Part shown: piece by piece, positions 51,908-63,945 of the stretch
Layout of the letters: each line of letters opens with the position of its first letter
Numbering within the stretch: position 1 is the stretch's first letter
DNA from: Sinonovacula constricta
Taxonomy: Eukaryota; Mollusca; Bivalvia; Cardiida; Solecurtidae
NCBI GenBank assembly: GCA_007844125.1
Contig: CM017568.1
Location: forward strand, 11,231,854 to 11,295,853
Length of the DNA: 64,000 nt
Direction of reading: 5' to 3'
Program-made: the position numbers and the translations under genes
The notes under the pieces: model-generated
Seen by the model: only the letters and a program-made list of their open reading frames with translations
The model's database searches: none
Told to the model about the DNA's origin: nothing

Positions 51908-52375
51908 TTGATAATGCAAGTAACATTGTTAATTCGAGTAACCTTCAACTGTACAGTACATTTACAGATATGTTCATGCAAGATTAATAATTCGAGTAAC
52001 ATTGTAAATTCGAGTAACCCTCAACTTTATAGTACATTTACAGATATGTTCATGCAAGACTGATAATACGAGTAACATTGTTAAGTCGAGTAACCCTTCA
52101 ACCGTACAGTACATTTACAGATACGTTCATGCAAGCTTAATAATTCGAGTAACATTGTTAATTCGAGTAACCCTTCAACTGTACAGTACATTTACAGAAA
52201 CATTCATGCAAGACTGATAATACGAGTAACATTGTTAATTTAATTACCATTAATTGTGAAGTGCATTTGCAGATACATGTATGTTCATGCAAGATTGATA
52301 CTTTGAGTAATATTGATAATTCGAGTAACCCCCAACTGTATAGTACATTTACAGATACGTTTATGCTAGATGGAC
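51908..52375. repeat. Tandem repeat, about 77-bp unit, six copies
   Basis: Each unit has a cagtacatttacagata-like stretch, gttcatgcaaga, and two cgagtaac motifs. The acatttacag landmarks recur about every 76-78 bp. It abuts the truncated M1 MITE on its left. Confidence 0.
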
Positions 52376-53935
52376 AATTCAGATCTCATGTACATCTACT
52401 CAAAAGTTGTTTCCTAAGTATCAATCAATATTAGTATTACTTTTAAGAGTCCTACACGATTACGAATGACTTATCATTTGATTCTTAGACAACAGTTAAG
52501 AAAGTGTACAAGAAAAACTTTTACAATCAAACACATTTACACTTAAGCAAGATTAATAACTTGTGACTTAATAACTTATCGACAGACTTGCGCAGTATGT
52601 ATAGCTTGAACTTTAGATATTTATACAGACATAAAAGTCTGCAGCGATTTTTAATTAGATTAGCTATCAAACATGACATACAAGCATTATGTTACCTTTA
52701 CGAAAGATATCATAATTTGATTATGCAATAATAACGAAGTCTTAAGATAACATGAAAGATTAACAGAAATACGAAAATTCAATTAACCACCAAAAGCCAG
52801 GGAAAAAACTCTGCATCACGAAAGGGTAAAACAGCAGGAAGCCTTCCCGCCACCATGGGACGGTTCAAAGACGGGTGCACATTCGGATAAATCATTCTGT
52901 TTTACAGACTTCTTGAACTCTGCTGATTTCATGTTATACAATTCGCGCTAAAAGCTGTTAAAATCCGTTTAAACGCCAAATTCGACAAAATGTGTAAACG
53001 AACCATATCTTCCCTGTACAAATGGTGCAACGGTAAGTTAACCTCAAAAGCAAACCACCCAGTGTTGTAGATGATTGGATCGTTTTAGCATCTGCTAGAG
53101 ACAATTGTAGAAATGCGTATTCTTTGAAACGGTTGGATGTTGGGAAATGAGAGGTTGAGAGTTTTTTAAGATCAAAGTAAAACTTATTTAGTCTTGGGAA
53201 ACAATCATACAGCCTTGTTTTACATATGGTTTTTTTTCTAGAAGACTATTGGTTTGAATCGACGTATGTAGCTCTTTCTGACGGATTTTAAGAGATGATA
53301 CAAAAAACCAACAGTAACATTGTATACGCATTTTTACTTCGCGATAAAACAATGGCAAAATTAGCAATAAAGCATCATTAAACGGAGTTTGTAACTTTAA
53401 TCTCAAGCTGGCAAATTTCTCCGAGATGATCTGTGCAATATATCGCATCAAAACGAAATGTTGTTCTTGGAAGAACGCAAAACCAAGACGATCCCCAGAT
53501 AAACTATCTCAGTGAACCGCCGATCTGCTGGATTACCTGCCTTTTGAATATACATCAAAAGAAAAACGGCAGATTAATTAACTAATAACGATTTCCCGTC
53601 GGTGTTGCTTTGCAAGTTAATTGCCGGATTATCCCAGAACATATGCCATGTACGTGTTATTGTCAGTCGAGATGTGCTGATATAGGCAATTTTTTATTTA
53701 ACTAAACTCTATTTGTTGTCATTTTATAATACCAATTCTAAATTATGTTTATTGGCTTATAGTGCCATATGTACGTAAAGGAATTGGGATGTTTTGGTAT
53801 AGGTATAGCAGCAAACAGTGTAGATCCTGATGAGACAGCTCCCAGCGAATCTACACTGTTTGCATATTCCAGTTAAATTCTTGTTGAGCAGGATACGAGT
53901 TTAATTGTTAGTTGACCAAAAATCTCTCACAGTTG
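52376..53935. other. No firm gene; exon-like signals near 52850-53035
   Basis: An acceptor-like tctgttttacag (ending about 52915) and a strong donor aacg/gtaagt (53032/53033) bracket about 117 bp, but all three frames contain stops between them. A short frame from the ATG at 52990 reaches the donor open. An ideal initiation context (ccgccaccatggg) opens a frame of only 11 codons at 52855. Confidence 0.
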
Positions 53936-54199
53936 GGATGTGATGGGATTTGCGGGCAAAATTGCCGATACTGTGCAGCGACTTTTCTATCATTATAGCA
54001 CAGGGGCACTGAACCCGGTATAATCCATTATACTGACACCGACCAGTCAGGCGTCATGCTGTCCCCTTAACCCCGAGCATTAGGAGGGAAGCCACTACTA
54101 CCAACTTTAAAGTCTTTAGTTTGACCCGGCCGGGGTTAAAACCCGCAACCTCCAGATCCGCAAGCCGACGCTCTACCAACTGAGCTATTGCGGTCGGTC
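53936..54199 (-). mobile_element. SINE-B, full-length copy with intact A box
   Basis: On the reverse strand the head begins gaccgaccgcaatagctc at 54199. It has a consensus A box (tagctcagttgg), tagagcgtcggcttgcgg, and a B box changed to gggttttaacccc. The body matches 5762-6017 and 21489-21740, and the tail at 53936-53955 is an imperfect gggatt repeat. The reverse frame at 54054-54281 is part of it. Confidence 0.
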
Positions 54200-54527
54200 T
54201 CTCAAAGTTAAAACCCCTGTCTGAATACGAGACAGGCCATTCATTTAACGCATCGTACAGCAAGGATAAAACTGTTATCATTAAAATCAGTTATTCTTTG
54301 ATAGAGTTTAAGGCGATAAGTTTTACACGAAAAGGTGGCAGGAGCAGATCTGGGAGATCTGTGATGTTTTTATTTATTCATTTATTTATTAATTAGGGCG
54401 ATCATATCTTTTATGTTGTAGAGAAGCTTACTTAATTTTAATTTTAGATTTCTACTCCAGAGATTTCAGATAAATCCTATCATAGGTATAGTGACACAAT
54501 GATAATGCGTGTGTTTTTGTGTTGAAT

Positions 54528-55835
54528 GCTCCCCATAAACCAGGTTTGAGCTCCCCATAAACCAGGTATGAACTCCCCATTAACCAGGTTTGAGCTCCCA
54601 ATAAACCAGGTTCTAGCACCCCAGTCGCTGGTTTGAGCTCTTCATAAACCAGGTTTGAGCTCCCTATAAACCTGGTTCTAGCACTCCAGTCGCTGGTTTG
54701 TGCTCTTCATTAACCAGGTTTAAGCACCCCAGTCGCTGGTTTGAGCTCTTCATAAACTAGGTTTAAGCACCCCTAGTCGCTAGTTTGAGCTCCCCATAAA
54801 CCAGGTTTAAGCACCCCCAGTCGCTAGTTTGAGCTCCCCATAAACCAGGTTTAAGCACCCCCAGTCGCTGGTTTGAGCTCCCCTTAAACCAGGTTTAAGC
54901 ACCCCCAGTCGCTGGTTTGAGCTCCTCATATACCAGGTTTGAGCACCCCCAGTCGCTGGTTTGAGCTCCCCATAAACCAGGTTTAAGCACCCCCAGTCGC
55001 TGGTTTGAGCTCTTCATAAACCAGGTATGAGCTCCCCATAAACCAGGTTTGAGCTCCCTATAAACCTGGTTCTAGCACCCCAGTCGCTAGTTTGAGCTCC
55101 CCATAAACCTGGTTCTAGCACCCCAGTCGCTGATTTGAGCTCCCCATAAACCTGGTTCTAGCACTCCAGTCGCAGGTTTGAGCTCCCCATAAACCTGGTT
55201 CTAGCACTCCAGTCGCTGGTTTGAGCTCTCCATAAACCAAGTTTGAGCTCCCCATAAACCTGGTTCTAGCAAACCAGTCGCTGATTTGAGCTCCCCATAA
55301 ACCTGGTTCTAGCACCCCAGTCGCTGATTTGAGCTCCCCATAAACCTGGTTCTAGCACTCCAGTCGCTGGTTTGAGCTCCCCATAAACCTGGTTCTAGCA
55401 CCCCAGCCGCTGATTTGAGCTCCCCATAAACCAAGTTTGAGCTGCCCATAAACCTGGTTCTAGCACCCCAGTCGCTGGTTTGAGCTCCCCATAAACCTGG
55501 TTCTAGCACCCCAGTCGCTGGTTTGAGCTCCCCATAAACCTGGTTCTAGCACCCCAGTCGCTGGTTTGAGCTCCCCATAAACCTGGTTCTAGCACTCCAG
55601 TCGCTGGTTTGAGCTCTCCATAAACCAAGTATGAGCTCCCCATGAACCAGGTTCTAGCACCCCAGTCGCTGGTTTGAGCTGTCCATAAACCTGGTTCTAG
55701 CACCCCAGTCGCCTGTTTGAACTCCCCATAAACCAGGTTTAAGATCCCCAGTCGCTGGTTTGAGCTCCCCATAAACCAGGTTTAAGCACCCCCAGTCGCT
55801 GGTTTGAGCTCCCCATAAACCAGGTTTAAGCACCC
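54528..55835. repeat. 44-bp minisatellite derived from DR1
   Basis: The unit is gagctccccataaacc, then tggttctagcacccc, then agtcgctggttt; shorter 22-23 bp subunits also occur. The unit corresponds to the DR1 segment gagctctgtaaaccc - ggtttaagcacc - cagtcggt, and the array passes directly into the rest of DR1 at 55836. Frames with GLWGAQ or RFMGSSN repeats are artefacts. Confidence 0.
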
Positions 55836-55995
55836 CAGTTGATCCGTTTACCGACTAAACGTTCCAAGACGGTAACTGATGTTTTTCTCTAGTTGTTTAA
55901 CGTCTCGTTTCAGTTTTTTTGGTCACTTGTTTTAACGTGTGTGCTAGTTTAGTTTGTTAAATATGTGTAAAGAACCTTTTCATATTTTACTATAA
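55836..55995 (+). repeat. DR1 copy E, fused on its left to the 44-bp minisatellite
   Basis: The 3' part of DR1 (ccgactaaacgttccaagac, ggtaactgatg, then tatgtgtaaagaaccttttc) starts where the tandem array ends. The array units are themselves DR1 5'-core sequence. Copies E and G share a subfamily-specific right end (ttttcatatt-tatacta). Confidence 0.
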
Positions 55996-56836
55996 ATTTC
56001 TAGAAAAACACAGCACCACTTTAGAAATAAAGTACCTCAGCAAAAGTGTGGTCATAATCTTAGACCTTAAAATGATTTAGCTTAATTGGTATATATATAA
56101 ACAACTTTTTTAAAAAGCAATATTAAACAGTAAAAGTAATTTAAATAATGTATCATTAAATACCCGTATGACTATAATAAGCAGATACATTATGAAATAT
56201 ACGTGCATTATAATTGGTTTACTAATTTTATACAGCACCTTAACCACTACACGTTCTTGTTATATAATAATGTTGCAGAAATAATGCATAGACAAACATT
56301 CCATACAAAAGTTGGTGGCAGGTTGGAGTCCTTAAACATCACACACAATATTGACGTTTGGCACAATATAAAATGTAACAGTTTCAACTTATGGCTGTTT
56401 AACCTTTATTTCCGAATCAACTAAAATATGATACTCGTGAGTTCACGTCGCGTGGTCCAAAATCGTCGCTATTGCAATGGCACTTAGTTATAATCATTTC
56501 AGGCAAAGATTTGCGGTATTTCATAAAATTTACAAATCCTCCTAAAATTTCACTTAAAATGTCAGAATTCGTCGTTTGGTTACTAAAATGACTTAATGAT
56601 ATCATTATCCTATGATACAATTCCAAACACCTTACTCAAATGTGAATCATATATAAATATGCGCAATCGACCTTGATTATATTTGTTACAAAACGGCCAT
56701 TTTAGCACTCAAGGGCAGTTCTGAACTATTCGTCAAGTATGTTACATACACACAAGCCGGATTGTTCAAAAACTGTCAAACTATCAATATAATGTGGATT
56801 TACATGCAAATTGGGAGGAGGGGGCGGGGGGCGTGG
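55996..56836. other. No recognisable feature
   Basis: AT-rich spacer with a short G-rich tract just before the SINE-C at 56837. Confidence 0.
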
Positions 56837-57082
56837 GGCGCCCATGGCCGAGCGGTTAGAGTCGCTGACTTGTAACTCCTCAGCCCCTCAACACTCGGGT
56901 TCGAATCCCTGTCGGGGCAAGAACTTTCATGTGGGGCGGTTTTCCAGCTAACCTGCGGTGCGCTGGTGGTTCTACCCTGACATAAGTCTGCGGTCTTTCT
57001 CTTCCAATTATTATCTGGACGTCGCCAATATGACCATAATTATGTCGGTGCGATGTGATTAAAAAAAGAAATAGAAAAAAAA
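56837..57082 (+). mobile_element. SINE-C, full-length copy with the best-preserved tRNA head
   Basis: The head reads ggcgcccatggccgagcgg, then gttagagtcgctgac, and ends in the B box GGGTTCGAATCCC. The A box resembles those of Leu/Ser tRNAs. The body matches the copies at 48028 and 63742, and the tail is A-rich. I call it a SINE rather than a tRNA gene because the head runs directly into the family body and the 3' acceptor strand does not pair with the 5' end. Confidence 0.
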
Positions 57083-58493
57083 AACTTGAAAATTGATTAA
57101 CGGCCCATTATCTAATACACGTGATGTTAGCACCCTTTACTAGTGCTTATACTTCTACTAGAATGTCATTATTTTCTCTCGACATGAGAGTACCACAAAA
57201 AACGTACTTACAAATGGTAAAAAATAACAGCACCGACCTAAAGTATATGAAAAGCAAGAGAAAAAAAACCCTTTGATGAAGACAATGGCAAGGGCAACAA
57301 GTGTATACAGTTAAAATACTTATTTCTGAACTCTGCTGTTTTTTACGAACTATTAAGACCCTAATATAGGCCATGTTAGTCATAAAACCAAAGTTCAGCT
57401 CGTAAATAAACAATAACGCCGAAACGATATAATTCACAACGGAATGAACCGACAAAAACTACCAATGTAATATAAGCATACGGGTTACTTAAAATGCTGT
57501 TTAGACATAGACATGGCATGCTCCCATGGTTTTTAGATTATCAAGTTAAGCGATCTTTTCGAATGATAAAAGTAACACATCAGTGAACATGTAGTTTTAA
57601 TGCTTATCGTTAGAAGGTTAAACTACATTACTGGTTTTGCGTTTTTTATAATAACTCTGCTGTTGTAAAAAAAGGAGCACGTTCAAAGCCAAAGAACTAA
57701 TTCTTACGTCAATAAACTGGATTTTTTTACCATTTGTTCGTAATACATTACCTGAAAATTGACTCTTGCAATTTTCTTTCTAAAAAAATATAGTCTGAAA
57801 TGTTATAGTATCAGTGACAGAAATGAAACTACAAAAAGCTCATGACATGCGTCACTCAAGGGAATTCATGTTGACTCAAAGCCGGGACGATTATTTCTGC
57901 TATCTAGTCACATTAAAACTCATTTTACATTTGTCATGAATGTTAACAACCTCGGTAAAACAAGGCGTCAGTTCATTCAAGCTGTGTAATTATTCCTGGC
58001 TATTTGGTACATATCTTCAGATTTCAAAGACTTGCACCATACTGTCTTGCTTCCATTATCACATTGGTTTATTAGATAAATATCAGCATGTTTTGCCACA
58101 AGACAAGTAGATACACTCACGCAATCCTAGTTTACAAAAAAATAAACGCGTTGATACCTCTTACAATTATTTGAAATATTATTTTATGTTTTTTGTAACC
58201 AATATTTAGCAATAAACAGCTGTTGTAGTGTGATTTATTTATTTTTCTAACGTTTTGCCTGATCATATATATTCTTCAGTATATTTTTCTTTTCATACAA
58301 TAATCAACCTTTTGTTTCTTGTAAATCTATTTAAATTTCAAATGTGATCTTGAAGTGTATCTTTGACAAGATATAGATAGCTCTTTGAAATACATGGCCT
58401 AGAAAAGCAAGTCGAGTAAATACCTCGCTTGTTTTATTATTGTTCACTTATCATGTATATATCTACACACTTGACAGGCTTCAGTAAAACTAA
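57083..58493. other. No recognisable feature
   Basis: The 102-codon reverse frame at 57147-57455 has no recognisable domain; the region otherwise looks featureless. Confidence 0.
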
Positions 58494-58811
58494 ACCGGAA
58501 CTGGTAGCGCAATCGATAGAGCGTCGGCTCCAGGTACGGGAGGCACCGGGTTCGATCTCGGGCCGCGACATACCAAAGTTTTTTTTAAATGGTAGTGGTA
58601 TAGCTCTTTCACTAACGCTCAAACAAATATAAGGGTAGTTACACGACTGGTTGGCCCGCTGTCAGGATAATGTGACTGGGTGTGGTGTCATGCCAGGTGT
58701 TCACGGCATGCTATAGACCGTGAAGGCATCCCTATATCTGTTTCAAGTGGATACCGTTTCCAGATAACTGAAATACTGTGGGTGGGACGATAAATCCAAT
58801 AAACAAACAAC
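58494..58811 (+). mobile_element. SINE-A, full-length copy with the best-preserved head
   Basis: The tRNA-like head covers about 58497-58570: A box tggtagcgcaatcgatagag, then gcgtcggctcc, and B box GGGTTCGATCTCGGG. The central domain and AAAC-rich tail follow. The flanks aaaactaa at 58486-58493 and 58812-58819 look like an 8-bp target-site duplication. The frames read here on both strands are repeat-derived. Confidence 0.
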
Positions 58812-59236
58812 AAAACTAACCTATAACACATGGTAATGCATCTTTGGGGTGTTATGTTGTTGGCGTGTTTGTGTTTCTGATTCTTTAGAGTCGGTTCTTT
58901 ATAGATTTTATAGATGTCTGTTCAATGGGTGTGTGTATAGTATTCCTGAGTTCATATTCGTTTTACGCACATTGCTGTAACACAAAAATGAAATTTAGAA
59001 ATTATGCGAATGACTACTGGAAAGATATTAAGGAGCGAGCATTTATTTTAACCACAGAAATACAGCAATACTACCTCACACATTCATGTACTTGTCCTAG
59101 TATTTTAATTTGAAATCATACAACTGTTGGAATGTTTATTTCTTGGTGTGTTTAGCTTTTTCGGGTCGTCAGTGTTATTATAAAATTGTATTCACTATTT
59201 CGAAATTGTCAAAAACAGCAGCAGGATTAGGAGGGC

Positions 59237-59253
59237 GGGGGGGGGGGGGGGGG
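59237..59253. repeat. G homopolymer (17 bases)
   Basis: A run of G followed by tgcggtgc. It is likely unstable in length and may form G-quadruplex-like structures. Confidence 0.
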
Positions 59254-59594
59254 TGCGGTGCTTCACTGATACGTTGGAACAAGTAATCGCCTTTTAGCCA
59301 ATTCACTCCTATATTATTTGTGACAATACTTTCCTCAAATGAGTTGACCAAGCTGGGACTGATCTTAACCGATTACGTCCTGCTAACGTTTAGATGTCGT
59401 CATTTTGTACACTGCGGGATTAGGGCCCGTTTCGCACGATGACGTTGACGTTAGTTTCAGCGTTAAGCATGCTAATATCAATATTATTTTCATTGTTATG
59501 TCATTCTATAACAGAGTTCTCCTTTGCAATTTTGTAAGACACACTTAACTGATTTCCTATTCCATGCTTCAAGTGCATGTTTAATATCCACCAG

Positions 59595-59865
59595 AAACCC
59601 ACTTTGGATTCATCGTCGGATATCTGCGCTCGACTATTCCTTGTTATACATTCGTTGACGGTGGGTTTCTTGGTAAATTTTCTGCCGTATTATCGACCTG
59701 AATAGAACAAGAATTGGCCAATCATAATACTGCTCATACAATTCATACTCTTCAGCTTGGTGACAAGAAGTATAACACTGGTTGTGCCCAGTGCCACAAT
59801 GGAATGAAACGATCTTTATCATTGGACTGAAATCTTCATCGGATTATGAACCGACCAATGAAAGC
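59595..59865. repeat. Dispersed repeat R, copy 2 (partner 16780-17052)
   Basis: Shares the motifs listed for copy 1. The small reverse frame at 59634-59822 lies inside it and is not conserved as a protein. Confidence 0.
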
Positions 59866-60794
59866 ACGTATTAGTTATCAAATTCTAACCCGAAAACAAT
59901 GTTTGTGCAATGTATACAGGCGTTGCATTTAATGACTAAACATTTTCTTTTCAGGATGATATGAAGAGAAAAAAAATGCAATTTACTTAAAAGTACAATA
60001 AAAGACAATTAATGGTGGAGAAAGTGATTAGTTAATATTATTTAAGAGAGAAAAGATAGAAGAATAAAAAGGATATGTAGGCTATAAAGAAATATTTACT
60101 GTCTGTTAAGGGGGATATCAGTTTGCGTATAGATAATTTCCACATCAGTTAAAATCCCTTATCTCAGCAGCCATCTTTAATGGCAACTTAAAGGGATTTT
60201 CAGATGAATTGTATAGAAGCGTAAATTTTATTTTCTTGTAATTTCTTCATTTGTGGTCCAAAAATTAAAAACTATACACCATTGAAAAGGTTTTGAAATT
60301 CATATTTTTAGAATACAATATTCTTTCAATTAATAAATGAACAAAGAATTAATACACATGAATAAATAAAATTATTGGCTCACCCTTAAACAAAATAAAC
60401 AGTGCAACTTTTCTGGTTGTATTTTTTTACCTTTTAAACTATCGAAATATAGTTTTTTATATTTAAAATACTTAACAAAAGCTGTTAAATCTGATACAAA
60501 ATTCAGTAAAATAGACTTCAAAACAACAACACAGGGGTGAGTTTAATACAGCATATATTTCCAAATTTTGGCCTTCATTAGTTTCTGCCTTCAATGATGG
60601 CTGCCGTAAACTGTCTTATCAGTCCCTATGACAACACATGGAAATTATCTATATCTTAAACACGTAACAACATCTTACTCGTATTCTGCGGAATAGTGCA
60701 ATATTACTGCATAAACTCATACTTAAGATAAAGTAATGACTGCTTATAACATTACCTCTACTGTTTGACAGTACAGACCGTAAAATATATCGCT
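59866..60794. other. No recognisable feature
   Basis: AT-rich spacer; a good acceptor-like tttcttttcag at about 59945-59955 has no open exon after it. Confidence 0.
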
Positions 60795-60894
60795 GTTAAT
60801 TACTTCCAAATCTAAAAATAAGCATTGGGGTTTCGACTTTAGATAAATAAAGTCGAAACGCCAATGCTTATTTATAGATTTGGAAGTAATTAAC
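60795..60894. repeat. Inverted repeat, 47-bp arms, 6-bp loop
   Basis: The arms 60795-60841 and 60848-60894 are reverse complements at 45 of 47 positions, and the loop is gataaa. It can form a cruciform or a long RNA hairpin. It probably arose by fold-back duplication at the broken end of the adjacent M1 MITE. Confidence 0.
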
Positions 60895-61137
60895 ATATAT
60901 AACCCGGATGATCATGTACTATGATCTCAAAAGATTTAGTTTAAAAATAGCTCAGCGTGGCCCGAATAGGAAATACATGTACATTTTTGTAGTGACAAAT
61001 CGGGTGTTATATTTTATTTTTCACATGTATATAGTGCATCAATAAACAGCATTTTGCGGGATCTGCTCACAATAATTAACAATAATTTATTTGGTTGCCT
61101 GAGAGGAAAAAGAGATCTAAACTGTCGAATACCTCCT
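60848..61137 (-). mobile_element. M1 MITE, half element ending in a large hairpin, reverse
   Basis: The terminus aaactgtcgaatacctcct at 61137 is followed by TTAA (61138-61141). The interior matches the antisense family sequence (cagcgtggcccgaatagg). The inner end lies in the right arm of the inverted repeat at 60795-60894 (ttatttatagatttgg is family sequence). Confidence 0.
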
Positions 61138-61141
61138 TTAA

Positions 61142-62392
61142 GAGTAAGTTCAGCGATACTCTTTAAACAGATTTACGCATTTTTGAATGATGATAAACAA
61201 AGTGGAAAGAAATATCTGCCTATTTAACAAATCTTCACTAATAAAATGACAGAAGAGGCCGCTCGGTTGGCTCGATCCTTTGCCTTTTATGACACTAATT
61301 GCCCATAGCCTTTGCTCATAGGCCCGATAACGATCGCTGATCCTTTTATCTTCGTTGTTCCGTGAACACTTTGTCAGAATCATTTCATGCCAAATTAACC
61401 GCTGGAAATTCCACACCTGTCTACTTGTCTATAGCTAAAGCAGTGATTTTCAATCCACACATTATTTTACAATTTTCCAAAATCGCTCAATCATAATTTA
61501 TAAAGGCCGTTCACCCGTGATGGCAAATTTTGTTGTTATAATTTATGGCAGTCGTACGGTCGTCGAAGTTTGGTAGCCTTTTGTTGAATTTTAACGGATT
61601 TTGACGTAAGGTTCAAATAAATCATTTTCTGTTAAACATAATATCCCATAAAATCAAAATGTGTCTAAAGAATTTGAATAATATAGGCAAGGTGTTGTCC
61701 TTTGGTTGTTTGTCAAAGGTTTGTGCTCCGTGCTCTATTTAAGGGCCAACTTTCACGACTCATGCCTTACATTCTTATTGTTAATGCTCCTGGGGGTCTC
61801 AGTTACATTTAGATGTATAGATAATGAACCCATTTTGTAGTTATTACAGATAAGTGCAGTAGTTGTGTAATAATAGCAGAAGTTTATCATTCTTTTCTCA
61901 CCAGATTTCACAAATTTATGTCTATTATGTTTTAGCAAAAACCTTAGTTGTTTGTGTTCATTATGGGCCCCATTTCGAGCCTAAGATTTTAATCTTTGCA
62001 AGAGTTTTGCCGGGAATATTTTAGTTTAGCCTACATACTGGCAACGGTGATTTGTGACGCGTGACGTGCTTTCTTGATAAAGGATGGATCTTTGTTGAAA
62101 AAAAGCTTATCACCTTATAATGTTAATATTTGTCTGTTTATACCTACAATACACTACATTGTTATATTTATTATTTACTCAAAAGGACCATTGTAACGTT
62201 CATTTTGTCAATGGCAATTATAATAAAAGAAAATTATCAATAAAAAGGCCCTATGAGTATTGTGACATGTAGTTACATTTGAAAAAGCACTGGACAAAGG
62301 TATTCACATGCTAGTCAAATGTAAAAGTACAACAAAACGTATATACTTATTTGCAAATACTTATGAGATATCATATAAAATAAAGCAAACCC
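61142..62392. other. No recognisable feature
   Basis: An 88-codon reverse frame (61150-61416) and several smaller ones show no motif. No repeats recognised. Confidence 0.
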
Positions 62393-62530
62393 AACAGTTA
62401 CGCCTTGGAACGGTCAGTCGGCGAAATTGTCAACTGGTGTTGCTTAAACCAGTTTTACAGAGCTCTAACCTCGCACATCCTGACGGGTTTCTTAAATACA
62501 AGCATTGAAATGAAAGCGTGTCTCTTTGGA
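62393..62530 (-). repeat. DR1 copy F, reverse, truncated
   Basis: The antisense core (cagttacgccttggaacgg, tcagtcggcgaaa, gcttaaaccagttttac) and agctctaacctcgcac are present; the 3' half of the family is missing. Confidence 0.
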
Positions 62531-62784
62531 ACAAAAGTGTCCTGTGTCTAATTGAGGACGTCGTATTCGAGCTAGGTTATGACATTATTAAAAAGAAAGA
62601 AGTGAAAGTCACATAGGGTTTCTCTTTTACCCGTATCTGTATGGCGCTAATATAACTGATTGACAGGATTATAATGTCACACCTATAATACCGGTAGCTT
62701 ATTTTCCATGTAACCTTATGCACAGCGAAGTTCAGTATGTTGTAATTGTTTGTTGTTGTTTTTTCTATGTAAAAGTGCTTATTG

Positions 62785-63010
62785 TGAGAAAAACCTTCGG
62801 GAAGTGAGAGGTTGGAGCGCTCCACAAACAGATTAAGCACCCCAGTCGGTCCTTTTGCCGACTGACCGTTCCAATGCGGTAACTGCTGTTTTTTCTTTTT
62901 GTGTGTTATGTCTCGTCTCTGTGTTTTTGTCACTTTTACATTTACTAGTTAAATATGTGTAGTAATTCTTATATGACCTTTTCATATTTATATTATACTA
63001 TAAAACTTTT
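62785..63010 (+). repeat. DR1 copy G
   Basis: It has tgagaaaaacc, gaggttggagcgctccac, agcaccccagtcggtcc, gaccgttccaatgcgg, then gtctctgtgtttttgtcac and tatgtgtagtaattc. Copy F in the opposite orientation is only about 250 bp upstream, making an inverted pair. Confidence 0.
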
Positions 63011-63201
63011 AAGTCTAAATTGTTTAAAGATACCGCGCATCTGACATATGGTAATTTTGCGAAATCCAAAAATTATCGGTGGATTAAGACCCGAGAAAAA
63101 CGTCTAGTAGAACCATTGGCGCCCCGCAACTGAGCTTGAAGATATTAGATAAACGTTTTCACTTTAGCCTGTACTCGAAACCAATCAATGGATGGTAGAG
63201 T

Positions 63202-63450
63202 CAGGGGCAGATCCAGACACATTTGGTGGGTGGTGGGTTGGATTAAATCAAGATCCACTCACGTAATCGCAGTATATACTAGATATATAGAGACAGTTAG
63301 GCACCCTAACTTCGACCTGAGCAGTCAACAGACAAAATTTACTTTAAAAGCTTAGTTTTTAAGCTTACATATATATGTTTTCACAACTCTACTCTTTTAT
63401 CTTGTTTGGGGGGATGTATCCCAAAGTCCCCAATCCTGGATCAATCCCTG
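63202..63450 (+). mobile_element. CAGGGGCGGATCC-type element, short copy
   Basis: It starts caggggcagatccag and ends tggatcaatccctg. Its interior shares aatcaagatccactcacg with the copy at 51045, and acatatatatg plus cacaactctactc with the antisense of the copy at 15795. Confidence 0.
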
Positions 63451-63741
63451 GATAAAAGAGGTACACGTCGGCAACCTTATTTGGTGCCGCATATGATGGG
63501 TTAAAATGAAACGTTCATAAGTCAATAATTTATTAAAGTGATTAAGGTGTTCCCGTACAAACATATTTATGGTAAAGCTCGCCTTCGATACTTCATCATT
63601 TACATGAATATGTCATTTTTACTGTGAATGTTAAGAGCAACATTGTACAGTTTTGTTAATACTATTATTTTCCATTTACAAACGGAAGATAATATAATGT
63701 ATCAAATATTTGTTTGTGTTTGTTTTTGTTTTTAAAATACA

Positions 63742-63945
63742 TTGCAGCTACCATTTATGATCATTATAGCAACGTCAAGCTTTTTGACACATGTCTGGGT
63801 AGAACCACCGGAGCACCGCAAGTCAGCTGGAAGACCTTCTCATATTAAGTCCTTCGCCCAGAACGAGACTCGAGCCCAGGCAGTGAGAGGCTAAGCAGTC
63901 AGAGGAGTTACAAATCGGCGACTCTACCATTACGCCACGGGCGCC
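63742..63945 (-). mobile_element. SINE-C copy, reverse
   Basis: The antisense of the family runs from the body (atgatcattatagc, gggtagaaccaccgg) through a B box read in reverse (gagactcgagccc) to gcgcc at 63945. It looks nearly full-length but lacks most of the A-rich tail. Confidence 0.

Noticed and set aside
54528..55772. Reverse-strand GLWGAQ/RFMGSSN repeat proteins
   Set aside because: Translations of the DR1-derived 44-bp minisatellite.
56837..56920. Stand-alone tRNA gene with good A and B boxes
   Set aside because: The head runs straight into the SINE-C body, and the acceptor stem does not pair; the same applies to the heads at 58497, 48028 and 54130-54199.
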